NCBI RefSeq assembly: GCF_014203715.1
Contig: NZ_JACHJP010000001.1
Location: 124,001-188,000 of the forward strand
Reading direction: 5' to 3'
DNA from: Streptosporangium saharense
GTDB lineage: Bacteria; Actinomycetota; Actinomycetes; Streptosporangiales; Streptosporangiaceae
DNA length: 64,000 nt
The notes beneath the pieces were generated by a model that searched no databases, was not told the origin of the DNA, and was given only the letters and a program-made list of their open reading frames with translations. Position numbers and translations under genes: made by a program. This document shows, piece after piece, positions 42,568-52,214 of this stretch (within the stretch, counting starts at the first letter, position 1; every line of letters starts with the position of its first letter).

Positions 42568-43487
42568 CGGTCGGGCTCCGCGTCGGCGAGCCAGGACAGG
42601 AGCTCGGTGTCGAACTCCTCGGGCCGCTCCTCGTGGGGGAAGTGCCCGGCCCCCTCGATCAGCCGCCAGCGGTACGACCCGGTCACGTGGCGGCTCGATC
42701 CCTGGGCGGTGCGGGGCAGGGTGTGCGGGTCGAGGGAGCCGTGGACCTGGAGCGTGGGCGCGTGGATCTCGCCGCGCATCATCCTGGCGTAGCGCAGGCC
42801 GTCGGGACGGAGCTGGGAGCGGGCGAACCACCGGTGATACTCCAGCGCGCAGTGCGCGACGGTCGGGATGCGGAACACCTCGCGGTAGGTCCGCGCGACC
42901 TCCTCCTCCGGCCAGTCGGGCCCCGACCAGTCGTCGAGCATCCGCCCGACCATCGCGCCGTCCTTCGCGGTGAGCCGCCACTCGGGAAGGAAGGGCAACT
43001 GGAAGCCCAGCGCGTAGGCGCTCGCCCTGATCTGGCCGACCGAGCCGGTCAGCAGGGCGGAGCGGAGCCTGAGGGGGTGCGGGGCCGAGACCGGGACCAG
43101 CCGCAGGACCGCCTTCGGGTCCCGGACGGCCATGGTCCAGGCGAGCAGCCCTCCCCAGTCGTGGCCGACGACGATCGCGCCGCTCTCGCCCAGCGCCCTG
43201 ATCAGCCCGGCCGCGTCACCGGCGAGGGTCGGCAGGTCGTAGCCGCGCGGCGGTTTGTCGCTGGCACCGTACCCCCGCAGATCGACGGCGACGGCGCGGT
43301 AACCGGCGGCGGGCAGGGAGACGAGCTGGTGGCGCCAGGTCCACCAGAACTGGGGAAAGCCGTGCAGCAACAGGACGAGCGGGCCCTCACCGGCTTCGAC
43401 CACGTGGAAGCGGGTGCCCCCCGCGTGGACCGAGCGATGGGTCCACGGGCCCTCGATCCTGACCAGGGACTCGTCCGGCTCGCTCAC
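42564..43487 (-). CDS. Alpha/beta hydrolase, epoxide hydrolase-like (EphE-type)
   Basis: A 307-aa alpha/beta hydrolase. The oxyanion HGFPQFWWTW (the HGxP motif) and RGYGASDKP are typical of epoxide hydrolases. The nucleophile elbow is VVGHDWGG with Asp, and the catalytic His lies in GAGHFPHEERPEEF. GTG 43487 follows from the overlap with the upstream holin gene. The cap domain has Tyr residues in the expected zone. The position between MarP and the holin-like gene matches ephE of mycobacteria. Confidence 0.88.
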   Translation of the reverse strand: MSEPDESLVRIEGPWTHRSVHAGGTRFHVVEAGEGPLVLLLHGFPQFWWTWRHQLVSLPAAGYRAVAVDLRGYGASDKPPRGYDLPTLAGDAAGLIRALGESGAIVVGHDWGGLLAWTMAVRDPKAVLRLVPVSAPHPLRLRSALLTGSVGQIRASAYALGFQLPFLPEWRLTAKDGAMVGRMLDDWSGPDWPEEEVARTYREVFRIPTVAHCALEYHRWFARSQLRPDGLRYARMMRGEIHAPTLQVHGSLDPHTLPRTAQGSSRHVTGSYRWRLIEGAGHFPHEERPEEFDTELLSWLADAEPDR

Positions 43488-43972
43488 CGGTCCGGACTCA
43501 CCGGTTCGCGGTGGGAGCCGACCTGGCCCGCGCTCTGCGAGGCGCCGACCGTGGCGAGGCCGGACTCCGACTCGCCGCTCTTGAGGTTCTTGAGCGAGCG
43601 CATGGTCCGCCGCATCCCGGCCAGACCCTTGAGCTTGCGCACTCCGAACAGGACCAGCAGGCCCGCGACCACCAGGTAGAACACCGTCACGATGGTGAAG
43701 GCGAGCCAGGTCCACACGCCCAGGGCGACCAGGCCGTAGGCGATGGCGAACGAGGCCAGGATCAGGCACAGGTGGGCCATGAACGCGGCGGCGCCGAAGA
43801 GCCCCGCGGCCGTGCCCACCCGTTTCGCGTCGAACCGCAGTTCGGCCTTGGCCAGTTCGATCTCGGCGCGTACCAGGGTGGAGATGTGGTCGGTCGCGTT
43901 GGCGACGAGTGCGCCGAGCGACTCCTCCTGCGGCTCCGCGGACAGTGGCTCCGCGGCTGGGTTGTGTGTCAT
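43484..43972 (-). CDS. Phage holin 3_6-like (Holin-X) membrane protein
   Basis: A 162-aa protein: a polar N-terminus with LVRAEIELAKAELRFDAK, then two membrane segments (LCLILASFAIAYGLVALGVW and TIVTVFYLVVAGLLVLFGV), and a charged tail. This is the actinobacterial putative holin-X family, chromosomal and of unknown physiological role. It overlaps both neighbours by 4 bases in one operon. Confidence 0.88.
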   Translation of the reverse strand: MTHNPAAEPLSAEPQEESLGALVANATDHISTLVRAEIELAKAELRFDAKRVGTAAGLFGAAAFMAHLCLILASFAIAYGLVALGVWTWLAFTIVTVFYLVVAGLLVLFGVRKLKGLAGMRRTMRSLKNLKSGESESGLATVGASQSAGQVGSHREPVSPDR

Positions 43973-45225
43973 GAACGATCTCCTATCGAGCGCCGGTGTC
44001 CATCATCATCCTGTGCGCCGGCGCGGTTACGCACGCGCGCCCGGAGCAGGATCGCCGCCAGGACCGAGGAGGCGAGGCTCGCCGCGAGCACGCCCGTGGT
44101 CACCGCGTTCGTCCGTCCGGGATCGTCCCCGTATGCCAGGCCGCCGATGAGCAGTGAAACGGTGAATCCGATCCCCGCCAGCGTCGAGACGGCCGCCATG
44201 TCCCGCCAGTGCAGTTCCTCGGACAGTCTGGCCAGGCCGAGCCGTACGGCCAGCCACGCCCCGCCGAACACGCCGAGGAACTTGCCGACGACCAGCCCCG
44301 CGACCACGCCGAGCACCACCCGGTCGCTGAACATCGTGCTCAGCGATCCCGTGTCGAGCGCGACCCCGGCCGACAGGAAGGCGAAAACGGGCACGACGAA
44401 CCCGGCGGACAGGGGACGCAGGCGGTGGGTGGCCAGTTCGGCGGGGGAGTTCTCCTCGCCGGGGTCGTTGCGGACGCGGGTCATCAGACCGAGGGCTACC
44501 CCGGCCACGGTCGCGTGAACACCGCTGAGCTCCACGAGATACCAGGCCAGCAGGGCGATCGGGAGGTAGATCCATGGCCCGCGGACCCGCCTTGCCTGGA
44601 GCAGGCCGTACAGGGCGATGAGAGCGGCTCCCGCGGTCAGGGCGAGGAGGTTGAGGTGGTCGGTGAAGAAGACGGCGATCACGCTGATCGCGCCGAGGTC
44701 GTCGACGACGGCGCAGGTCAGCAGGAAGGCCCGTAGCGCCGCGGGCATCGCGCCCGCCGTCACGGCGAGCACCGCGAGCGCGAAGGCGATGTCGGTCGCG
44801 GTGGGTACGGCCCAGCCCCGGCCTGCCCCGGGAGCCCCCCAGCTCACCGCCAGATAGACCAGGACAGGGACGACCATTCCGGCGATCGACGCCAGGATGG
44901 GCAGCGCGGCCTTGCGGAGGTTAGACAGCTCGCCGTGGACGAACTCCTCCTTGACCTCGACACCGGCCACGAAGAAGAAGATCGTGAGCAGGCCGTTCTG
45001 AGCCCATTCGCGAAGATCGAGATCCAGGTGGAGGGAGGCGGGGCCGAACGTCGTGGCACGCAGCGCCTCGTAGGAGTCGGTGGACACGTTGGCCCAGACC
45101 AGCGCGACGACCGTGGCGGCCAGCATGACGACGCCGCCGACCGTCTCCGCCCTCAGCGCCTCGGCGAGCCTGCGGGAGTGGTGGATGGTCGGCCTGAACG
45201 GCCAGACCTCGACGACGCGACGCAT
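43969..45225 (-). CDS. nhaA: Na+/H+ antiporter NhaA
   Basis: A 418-aa antiporter with about twelve membrane segments. The paired aspartates of the transport site are in CAVVDDLGAIS, and the TATDIAFALAVL helix is also conserved, as is GVHATVAGVALGL. It exports Na+ in exchange for protons and protects against alkaline or salt stress. First gene of the operon leading to holin-X, hydrolase and DUF309. Confidence 0.94.
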   Translation of the reverse strand: MRRVVEVWPFRPTIHHSRRLAEALRAETVGGVVMLAATVVALVWANVSTDSYEALRATTFGPASLHLDLDLREWAQNGLLTIFFFVAGVEVKEEFVHGELSNLRKAALPILASIAGMVVPVLVYLAVSWGAPGAGRGWAVPTATDIAFALAVLAVTAGAMPAALRAFLLTCAVVDDLGAISVIAVFFTDHLNLLALTAGAALIALYGLLQARRVRGPWIYLPIALLAWYLVELSGVHATVAGVALGLMTRVRNDPGEENSPAELATHRLRPLSAGFVVPVFAFLSAGVALDTGSLSTMFSDRVVLGVVAGLVVGKFLGVFGGAWLAVRLGLARLSEELHWRDMAAVSTLAGIGFTVSLLIGGLAYGDDPGRTNAVTTGVLAASLASSVLAAILLRARVRNRAGAQDDDGHRRSIGDRS

Positions 45226-45498
45226 GCGACCTCCGGGGAGTGCAGGCAGGGCCGGTTCCCTCCCTGGCCGACCAGACTTCCCGGCACACCTGATCGACAG
45301 CCTACAGAAGACCGGCGAAAGGGACTCACAGTGCCTTTGTGTCGCATATCACTCTTGGCGATCGGTCGCGCCCTCGGTCGCCCGTGCCTTGTGGGCGGCG
45401 ACGTCGAGGGGCGCGAACCGGGAGCCATCATCTTTTTCCTGCTTGTTCGCGCGCCGCGCTGCTGGCGGGGTGTCCGCCCGCGGCGCCCGAGGTGGTCC

Positions 45499-47484
45499 TC
45501 AGTCCTCGCTCTTGGCGCTGGGCAGCTTCTCGGAGATGAGGTTCATCACCGTGCTGTCGGCCAGCGTGGTGACGTCGCCGATGCTGCGGTTCTCCGCCAC
45601 GTCACGCAGCAGACGCCGCATGATCTTGCCGGAACGGGTCTTCGGCAGCTCGGGCACGACCAGGATCTGACGCGGCTTGGCGATCGGGCCCAGCGTCTTG
45701 GCCACGTGGTTGCGCAGCTCGGCCCCGATGTCCTCGCTCTCCTCCACGCTGCCGCGCAGGATCACGAACGAGACGATCGCCTGGCCGGTGACCGGGTCGG
45801 TCGCGCCGACGACCGCGGCCTCGGCGACCTTCGGGTGCGAGACCAGGGCGGACTCGACCTCGGTGGTCGAGATGTTGTGACCGGAGACGAGCATGACGTC
45901 GTCGACCCGGCCCAGGAGCCAGATGTCGCCGTCGTCGTCCCTCTTGGCGCCGTCGCCCGCGAAGTACATGCCCTCGAAGCGCGACCAGTAGGTGTCGATG
46001 TAGCGCTGGTCGTCGCCCCAGATCGTGCGGAGCATCGAGGGCCACGGGTCACGGATGGCCAGGTAGCCGCCACCGCCGTTGCCCACGCTGTTGCCCTGGT
46101 CGTCCACCACGTCTGCGGTGATGCCCGGCAGCGGACGCATGGCCGCGCCCGGCTTGGCGCTGGTCACACCCGGCAGCGGGCTGATCATGATGGCGCCGGT
46201 CTCGGTCTGCCACCAGGTGTCCACGACCGGGGTGCGGTTGCCGCCGATGTGCTCGCGGTACCAGACGTAGGCCTCGGGGTTGATCGGCTCACCGACGCTG
46301 CCCAGGACGCGCAGGGACGACATGTCGAACTTGGCGGGGATGGCATCTCCCCACTTCATGAACGTGCGGATCGCGGTCGGCGCGGTGTAGAGGATCGTGA
46401 CGCCGTACTTCTGCACGACCTCCCAGAACCGGCCCCGGTGCGGGGTGTCGGGGGTGCCCTCGTAGATGACGCTGGTCGCGCCGTTGGCGAGCGGGCCGTA
46501 CACGATGTAGGAGTGGCCGGTCACCCAGCCGATGTCGGCGGTGCACCAGTAGACGTCGGTCTCCGGCTTCAGGTCGAAGACCGCGTTGTGGGTGTAGGCC
46601 GTCTGGGTGAGATAGCCGCCGGTGGTGTGCAGGATGCCCTTGGGCCTGCCGGTCGTGCCGCTGGTGTAGAGGATGTAGAGCGGGTGCTCGGCGTCGTGCG
46701 GCTGCGCCTCGTGGGTGTCGGACTGACGCTCGACGAGGTCGTGCCACCAGACGTCCTTGTCCGTCTGCTCGACCTCCTGGCCGGTCCGCCGTACCACCAG
46801 GACGTGCTCGATGCCGGGACACTCCTGGACGGCCTCGTCCACGGTCGGCTTGAGGGCGCTGGGCGCGCCACGGCGGTAACCACCGTCGGCGGTGACCACG
46901 ACCTTGGCGTCGGCGTCCTTGATGCGGCCGCTGAGGGCGGTCGCGGAGAAGCCGCCGAAGACCACGGAGTGGATCGCGCCGATGCGGGCGCAGGCGAGCA
47001 TCGTGATCGGCAGCTCGGGGATCATCGGCAGGTAGACGGCCACCCGGTCGCCCTTGCCGACCCCCAGCTCCTGCAGGGCGTTGGCCGTCTTGGCGACCTC
47101 CCGCTGCAGGTCGGCATAGGTGATCGTACGGCTGTCGCCCTCGGGCTCGCCCTCCCAGTGGTAGGCGATCTTGTCACCGCGGCCCGCCTCGACATGACGG
47201 TCCACGCAGTTGTAGGCGACGTTCAGCTCCCCGCCGACGAACCACTTGGCGAAGGGCGCGTTCCACTCAAGGGTGGTGTCCCAGCGCTTGGACCAGGTCA
47301 ACCTGTCGGCCTGCTTGTCCCAGAACGCGAGACGGTCGCGCGCGGCCTCCTCGTAAGCCTCGGCGGTCACGTTCGCGGACGCGGCCAGCTCGGCAGGAGG
47401 GGCGAACCGCCGGGTCTCGTTCAGCAGGTTTGACAGCGTCTCCTGGGTCTCACGCGACTCGGAACCAGGGGTCTCCGGGGCCAC
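45499..47484 (-). CDS. acs: Acetyl-CoA synthetase
   Basis: A 661-aa AMP-forming acyl-CoA ligase that activates acetate via acetyl-AMP. The P-loop is [11 protein letters not shown], the A5-type motif is WWQTETGA, and the C-terminal acetylation site is TRSGKIMRR, where the Lys is the known regulatory residue of Acs. GTG start with AAGGAG at good distance. Two overlapping DasR-like sites lie 74-98 bases upstream. Confidence 0.95.
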   Translation of the reverse strand: MAPETPGSESRETQETLSNLLNETRRFAPPAELAASANVTAEAYEEAARDRLAFWDKQADRLTWSKRWDTTLEWNAPFAKWFVGGELNVAYNCVDRHVEAGRGDKIAYHWEGEPEGDSRTITYADLQREVAKTANALQELGVGKGDRVAVYLPMIPELPITMLACARIGAIHSVVFGGFSATALSGRIKDADAKVVVTADGGYRRGAPSALKPTVDEAVQECPGIEHVLVVRRTGQEVEQTDKDVWWHDLVERQSDTHEAQPHDAEHPLYILYTSGTTGRPKGILHTTGGYLTQTAYTHNAVFDLKPETDVYWCTADIGWVTGHSYIVYGPLANGATSVIYEGTPDTPHRGRFWEVVQKYGVTILYTAPTAIRTFMKWGDAIPAKFDMSSLRVLGSVGEPINPEAYVWYREHIGGNRTPVVDTWWQTETGAIMISPLPGVTSAKPGAAMRPLPGITADVVDDQGNSVGNGGGGYLAIRDPWPSMLRTIWGDDQRYIDTYWSRFEGMYFAGDGAKRDDDGDIWLLGRVDDVMLVSGHNISTTEVESALVSHPKVAEAAVVGATDPVTGQAIVSFVILRGSVEESEDIGAELRNHVAKTLGPIAKPRQILVVPELPKTRSGKIMRRLLRDVAENRSIGDVTTLADSTVMNLISEKLPSAKSED

Positions 47485-47797
47485 TGCTCACTCCTTATAC
47501 GTACTGCTCGTCTACTGTTCGTGTCCCACTTCACCAGGCCAGAGGTGCCCGCCACAAGAGGTCTAGACTGGTCTGTACCAATCGGTGATAGCGGTCCGTA
47601 CGGTTCACAGGCGCCTTAACACCGGATAACAACCGCAGCGGAAACGTTGCTCTTTTGTCATCGTAAGAATGTAGATGACGCTATTCGGCGGCCTTTAGCT
47701 GGGGGGCCTGACACGTCCGGAGGGCGGGTACTTACGGGCCGTCCGTAAGGACGGGGCGTGTCCACCTCCCGGCACCCGGCCGCTATGGTCGGGGAGC
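47485..47797. other. Divergent promoter region of acs and Fic-like gene
   Basis: About 310 bases between divergent genes. It contains the DasR-like sites described separately and presumably both promoters. No gene. Confidence 0.55.
47558..47582. promoter_or_regulatory. Two overlapping DasR-like (dre) operator sequences
   Basis: AGAGGTCTAGACTGGT (47558-47573) and ACTGGTCTGTACCAAT (47567-47582) each agree at about 12-13 of 16 positions with the dre consensus I recall, ACTGGTCTAGACCACT. Located upstream of acs, they suggest control by a GntR/DasR-type regulator. Confidence 0.5.
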
Positions 47798-48571
47798 GTG
47801 AACGACCCATTGGCTGTCATCGCGGAGATGCCGGGCGTGCCGGAGGCCGTCGCCGAGGCGCGCAAGGCCGTTGACCGGCTCTACGGCCACCGTGTGCTGC
47901 GGCGCAAGAGCCCGGAGGTGTCGGCCAGGTCGGCACTGCGCGGCGCCCGCGCCTCCGCCGCCCTCGACGGTGCCGACATCCCGCTCGAAGCCGTCCCCGA
48001 GACCGTCGATCCGGTCGTCCAGGGCTCCCTGCGGGTGTCCGCCGAGCTGGGACGACTCGGCGCGACCTGGCGTACTGCCCCCCGCCAGGTGCTGGCCAGG
48101 CTGCACACCCTCGCCGCCGCCGGTCACGGTGACGACCTGGGCCGTCCCCGGTCCTCGGTGACGGCTCCCGACCCGCTCGGCCTGGGCGCCGCTCCCGGCC
48201 CCGAGGAGACCGTGGCCAGGGTTGACGGCCTGGTCGGCCTCCTGACCCGCCCGACCACGGCCCCCGCCCTGGTGCTGGCCGCCGTGGTCCACGCGGAGCT
48301 GGCCGTGCTGCGCCCCTTCGGGTCCGCGGACGGGGTGGTCGCCAGGGCCGCCGAACGCCTCACGCTGGTCGAACACGGGCTGGACCCCAAGTCGCTGGTG
48401 GCCGTCGAGGTCGGTCATCTCGAACTCGGGACGGCCTATCCGCAAGGGTTGCGCGCCTATCTGAGCGGGACGCCGGACGGGGTGGCGACGTGGGTACGGC
48501 ACTGCGCGGACGCGGTCGTGCTCGGGGCGCGTGAGGCCACGGCGATCTGCGAGGCCATGCAACGCGGCTGA
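47798..48571 (+). CDS. Degenerate Fic-domain-like protein
   Basis: A 257-aa helical protein. Residues 47-60 (LRGARASAALDGAD) resemble the start of Fic domains with the inhibitory-helix pattern. Residues 165-183 (HAELAVLRPFGSADGVVAR) line up with the Fic core: Pro-Phe, the second Gly and the final Arg are kept, but the catalytic His is Arg172 and the NGR positions are changed. It should not AMPylate in the usual way. Homologues beside acs in other actinomycetes are often labelled oxidoreductase without evidence. GTG start with GGGGAGC upstream. Confidence 0.65.
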   Translation: MNDPLAVIAEMPGVPEAVAEARKAVDRLYGHRVLRRKSPEVSARSALRGARASAALDGADIPLEAVPETVDPVVQGSLRVSAELGRLGATWRTAPRQVLARLHTLAAAGHGDDLGRPRSSVTAPDPLGLGAAPGPEETVARVDGLVGLLTRPTTAPALVLAAVVHAELAVLRPFGSADGVVARAAERLTLVEHGLDPKSLVAVEVGHLELGTAYPQGLRAYLSGTPDGVATWVRHCADAVVLGAREATAICEAMQRG

Positions 48572-49811
48572 CCGCGGGGCTGTGGCTTTTCCGGACACAG
48601 CGGACGGCGCCCCTGGTGATGGGACGCCGTCGCTAACACGACGCCACCGGGTTACCAAGCGTGCACCTGTCTGTCGTCGGAACGGGTCGAAAAACCCGTC
48701 CTCGACATGCCTCCCGCGGCTCGGCGGCACGTGGGTACCCGGCGGTCGTGCCCGGACAAGTGGTCCGTGCACCCTTTGTACGTCGGATCCGGGCCGATGG
48801 GAACCCCTTGCGGCGGGTCCTTTACGGAACATGGGACATTTATGGACAAAGCGCACATATGCCGCATCTCATGTGTTGGGTGATCATTGGTGCGGCCGAT
48901 GTTGGTCACTCTGCGTTACCGAAAACGGGCCTATTAGGGACGTGCCTGATTGGGCCCTATGGCTATACGAGATCGTTACATTGAAAAAAACTAGCGGAAA
49001 CTGCAGATTGCTCCTCGACGAAACTCAACTCGATCGGGCAGCATGAGGTGGTATCTCCACAAACTGGAGCGACCGCGCACGCGGGGGCATGCAATGTCCT
49101 TGCCGTGCCCTGGTCAACCCTTGAGGCTTTCTTCTGAAACAGGGCCGGCTCTACCCCCCCAGAGCCGGACCGGTTGGCGGCCCCCGCTCTCCCCCCCGGC
49201 GGGGGTCGCCACTTTTCCTCCATGTACGGCATGCGTTCCCATCGTCGGACACTTCGACTGCCCGCGTTCGTTGGTGTTCCCGCGCCCTGTCCGGGGCTCC
49301 CTCGGCGGCTGGTGGCTCCCTCGGCGGCGCCCGAATACCCGGGTTCGCTCCCCGCCGCGTTCCAACCGCCAGGCATCCACGCCTTCCGGGGCATCTCGCC
49401 AGAGGATCCAATTGCCCTGCTCGTTGGCGTTCTGTCCGCAGGCGCTGTCGGAGGCCCCTTCAATCGGACGCTCCGTTCGCCCCCGCCGCGGCTGCCGGTT
49501 GGCCTGTGTCCGTGCTCTGTCCGAGCCACCCGCCCGCTTTCCAATCAGGCGTTTCGTTCGCTTTTGCCTTGGCCGCTCGTTGGCGGACTTCCAGGTCGCC
49601 TGTCGGGCAGTGCTTCTCGTAGAGAGATCGTCCCCTCGCATCGGTCGCGGACGAAGGCCGTGATGCTCCGGGTGATCTCCGAGACCCTCTTCTGAGAAGT
49701 TATCCACAGGCTGAACCAGCCTCCTCGGGTTTTCCACAGAACGGCGTTCGGTGCCGCCGGGGGGAGGGCTCTTCGCCGAAAGTGGGCTTCCCGCGTCTCA
49801 GGGAGGCATCA
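48572..49811. other. Long intergenic region before Tad cluster
   Basis: About 1.2 kb without a supportable gene. The left half (48.6-49.0 kb) is AT-richer, with a short hairpin ACGGGT/ACCCGT at 48682-48699. From about 49.1 to 49.7 kb the plus strand is markedly poor in A and rich in C/T, starting after a hairpin CCGGCTCT / AGAGCCGG (49145-49168). The right end holds two DnaA-box-like sequences. Open frames on either strand lack actinomycete codon bias. Confidence 0.55.
49700..49738. promoter_or_regulatory. Two DnaA-box-like sequences upstream of tadZ
   Basis: TTATCCACA at 49700-49708 equals the classic DnaA box, and TTTTCCACA at 49730-49738 differs at one position. They lie about 75-110 bases before the tadZ start. 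Confidence 0.5.
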
Positions 49812-50844
49812 TTGGACCGTCCGCTGGTCATCACCGAGGACCACGATCTGCTCGACGACCTTCTCCGGGTCGCCGCCGCTGCGGGGGCCGAGCTCGACGT
49901 CGCCCACGCGCCCACCCACGCCAGGCCGTACTGGAGCCGTGCCCCGCTCGTTGTTGTTGGCGGCGACATGGCCGACGCGCTGGCGGCGACCGGGCCACCG
50001 CCCAGAGACCGCGTCCTGCTGGTCACCCGCGCGCCCGGCGATCCCGACACGTGGCGCAGGTGCGTCGCCGTCGGAGCCCAGACCGTCCTGGAGCTGCCCT
50101 CGGCCGAGCGGCGGCTGGTCGAGGAGTTCGCCGACGCCGTCGAGCCGGTGTCCAGGGCCGGGCCCGTGGTCTGCGTGACCGGTGGACGCGGCGGAGCGGG
50201 GGCCAGTGTCCTGGCAGTTTCCCTGGCGCTGACCGCCTCCCGGCGACGGCTGCGCACCCTCCTCGTTGACGCCGACCCGCTTGGTGGCGGCCTCGACCTG
50301 CTGCTCGGCCAGGAGGAGGCTGAAGGAGCCCGCTGGTCAGACCTGGTCGCCCGGGAGGGCAGGATCGGCGCCGCCGCCCTTCAAGCCGCGCTTCCCACAT
50401 TCGCGGACCTCACCCTGCTCTCCTTCGGACGGGAAGAGGTCGAGGCCATCCCCGCCGAGGCGATGCGCTCGGTCCTCGAAGCGGGCAAGCGCGGTTTCGA
50501 CCTGGTTGTGGTTGATCTGCCACGCCGCCGCGCAGGCCCTCGGCAGGGCGGCGACAACCCTGCTGGTCGTCACCGCCGACGTGCGCGGCGTGCTGGCCGC
50601 CGCGCAGGTGCTGGCCCGGCTGCGCGAGCACACCGCCGAGATCCGGGCCGTCGTGCGGGGCGGCGTCCTGGACGACGACGTCGTCACCTCCTCGCTCCGT
50701 CTGCCGTGCGCCGGTGGCCTTCCCGACCAGCCCAAGCTCACCGCCGCCCTCAACCGGGGAGATCCGCCCTCGCTCGGCGGGCGGTCCCCTCTGGGCCGTT
50801 TCTGCGCGTCGTTCCTGAACGCGCTGCCCGGGACCGGGCGATGA
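49812..50844 (+). pseudogene. tadZ: TadZ/Ssd-like septum-site ATPase, frameshifted
   Basis: A MinD-like protein that normally places the Tad secretion machine or septum. TTG 49812, with GGGAGG upstream, starts LDRPLVITEDHDLLDDLLRV. The ATPase region has VTGGRGGAGASVLAVSLALT, then TLLVDADPLGGGLDLLLG and FDLVVVDLPR. Just after, near 50520-50540, the frame shifts by +1: the coherent C-terminus (AAQALGRAATTLLVVTADVR, VRGVLAAAQVLARLREHT) continues in the next frame and stops at 50844, overlapping tadA by 4 bases. The unshifted frame runs by chance into tadA. This could be a true mutation, programmed shift or sequencing error in a CG run. It corresponds to Rv3660c. Confidence 0.8.
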
Positions 50845-52214
50845 GCCGGGAGAGCACGGTCTCACCCGAGGTGGTCGAGGCCGTCCGGGTGCGACTGGCC
50901 CGCGCCGGGGCCGAGCCGAGCGCCGCGCACGTCGCGGCCGCCCTAAGGGCTGAACGCGCGGTGCTCGGCGACGCGGAGATCCTGGCGGTGACCCGCGCTC
51001 TGTGCGCCGACCTGATCGGTGCCGGGCCCCTGGAGCCGCTGCTGGCCGAGCCCGACGTGACCGACGTGCTCGTGAACGGCCCGGAGGAGGTGTGGGTCGA
51101 CGACGGCCGGGGCCTGCGCCGCACGTCCGTCACCTTCCCCGACGAGGAGACGCTCCGGCGGCTCGCCCAGCGGCTGGCGGCGTCTGCGGGCAGACGTCTC
51201 GACGACGCCTGCCCCTTCGTCGACGCCCGTCTCACCGGAGGCGTACGGCTGCACGCCGTCCTGCCGCCCGTCGCCACGGGCGGGACCTGCCTGTCCCTGC
51301 GGCTTCCGCCACGCCGTACGTTCACCATGCCCGACCTGGTCAGGGCGGGCACCATCAGGGCGGAAACCGTGCCCGTGCTCGACGCGCTGGTCCGTTCAAG
51401 GCTCGCCTTCCTCGTCGCGGGCGGGACGGGCACGGGAAAGACCACTCTGCTGTCGGCATTGCTGTCCCTGGCCGATCCTGGAGAACGCCTGATGCTGGTC
51501 GAGGACTCGGCCGAGCTACGACCACTCCATCCGCACGTCGTGCGGCTGGAGACCCGTCCCGCCAACCTCGAAGGGGCAGGCGGCGTGTGCCTGCGCGACC
51601 TCGTGCGTCAGGCCCTGCGCATGCGCCCCGACCGCCTGGTCGTCGGCGAGGTTCGCGGCGCGGAGGTGGTCGATCTCCTCAACGCCCTCAACACCGGCCA
51701 CGAGGGCGGATGCGGCACGCTGCACGCCAACACCGCGGTGGACGTCCCACCCCGCCTTGAGGCCCTGGCCTGTGCGGCGGGTCTCAGCAGGGAGGCAGTC
51801 CACAGCCAGATCGCCGCCGCGCTGGACGTCGTCATCCACCTCGTCCGAGACCACGCCGACGGGCGCCGCAGGGTCGCCGAGATCTGCGTGATGACCCGTC
51901 GCCCCTCCGGCCTGGTCGAGGCCGAGCCCGCACTCACCTTCTCTCCCGACGGCCGGGTGATCACAGGCCCGGGGCTCCCCGCCCTCACGTCCCGTGCCCC
52001 CGGCGTGGCCTACTCACCGATCCGAGCCCTGCCACGAGGCGGAACCCCACCGCCAGAGGTGGACCGCCCGCCGTACGAGGAGCTTCCCGAGATCGCAGGG
52101 CGCACAGGCCGCACGGGATACGCGGTGCGTCAGGTTCGTGAGAGCGATCGAGCCGGTCCGCCACCCACCCCCTCACCGATCGCCGGGCGAACCGTCGCGA
52201 GAGTGCTGTCATGA
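50841..52214 (+). CDS. tadA: TadA/CpaF-type secretion ATPase
   Basis: A 457-aa type II/IV secretion ATPase that powers Flp-type pilus assembly. Walker A is AGGTGTGKTTLL, the Asp-box ERLMLVEDSAEL follows, then Walker B-like RMRPDRLVVGEVRGAEVVDL and the His-box GHEGGCGTLHAN. A long Pro/Arg-rich tail extends beyond the fold. The ATG overlaps the restored tadZ stop. It is coupled to tadB by ATGA. Confidence 0.92.
   Translation: MSRESTVSPEVVEAVRVRLARAGAEPSAAHVAAALRAERAVLGDAEILAVTRALCADLIGAGPLEPLLAEPDVTDVLVNGPEEVWVDDGRGLRRTSVTFPDEETLRRLAQRLAASAGRRLDDACPFVDARLTGGVRLHAVLPPVATGGTCLSLRLPPRRTFTMPDLVRAGTIRAETVPVLDALVRSRLAFLVAGGTGTGKTTLLSALLSLADPGERLMLVEDSAELRPLHPHVVRLETRPANLEGAGGVCLRDLVRQALRMRPDRLVVGEVRGAEVVDLLNALNTGHEGGCGTLHANTAVDVPPRLEALACAAGLSREAVHSQIAAALDVVIHLVRDHADGRRRVAEICVMTRRPSGLVEAEPALTFSPDGRVITGPGLPALTSRAPGVAYSPIRALPRGGTPPPEVDRPPYEELPEIAGRTGRTGYAVRQVRESDRAGPPPTPSPIAGRTVARVLS

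Noticed and set aside
49043..49663. 206-codon plus-strand frame in the gap before tadZ
   Set aside because: Pro/Arg/Ser-rich with no ribosome site or domain and third-position usage unlike the neighbouring genes.
49114..49737. 207-codon minus-strand frame with repeated ANER/ANEQ-like words
   Set aside because: Codon third positions are mixed (roughly as many A/T as expected for noncoding DNA here), and it crosses a hairpin and DnaA-box-like sites. Skew of the DNA explains the peptide bias.
49782..52214. Single 810-aa TadZ-TadA fusion protein
   Set aside because: The middle is Arg/Gly/Pro junk produced by a frameshift; the true TadZ end lies in another frame and overlaps the tadA start.
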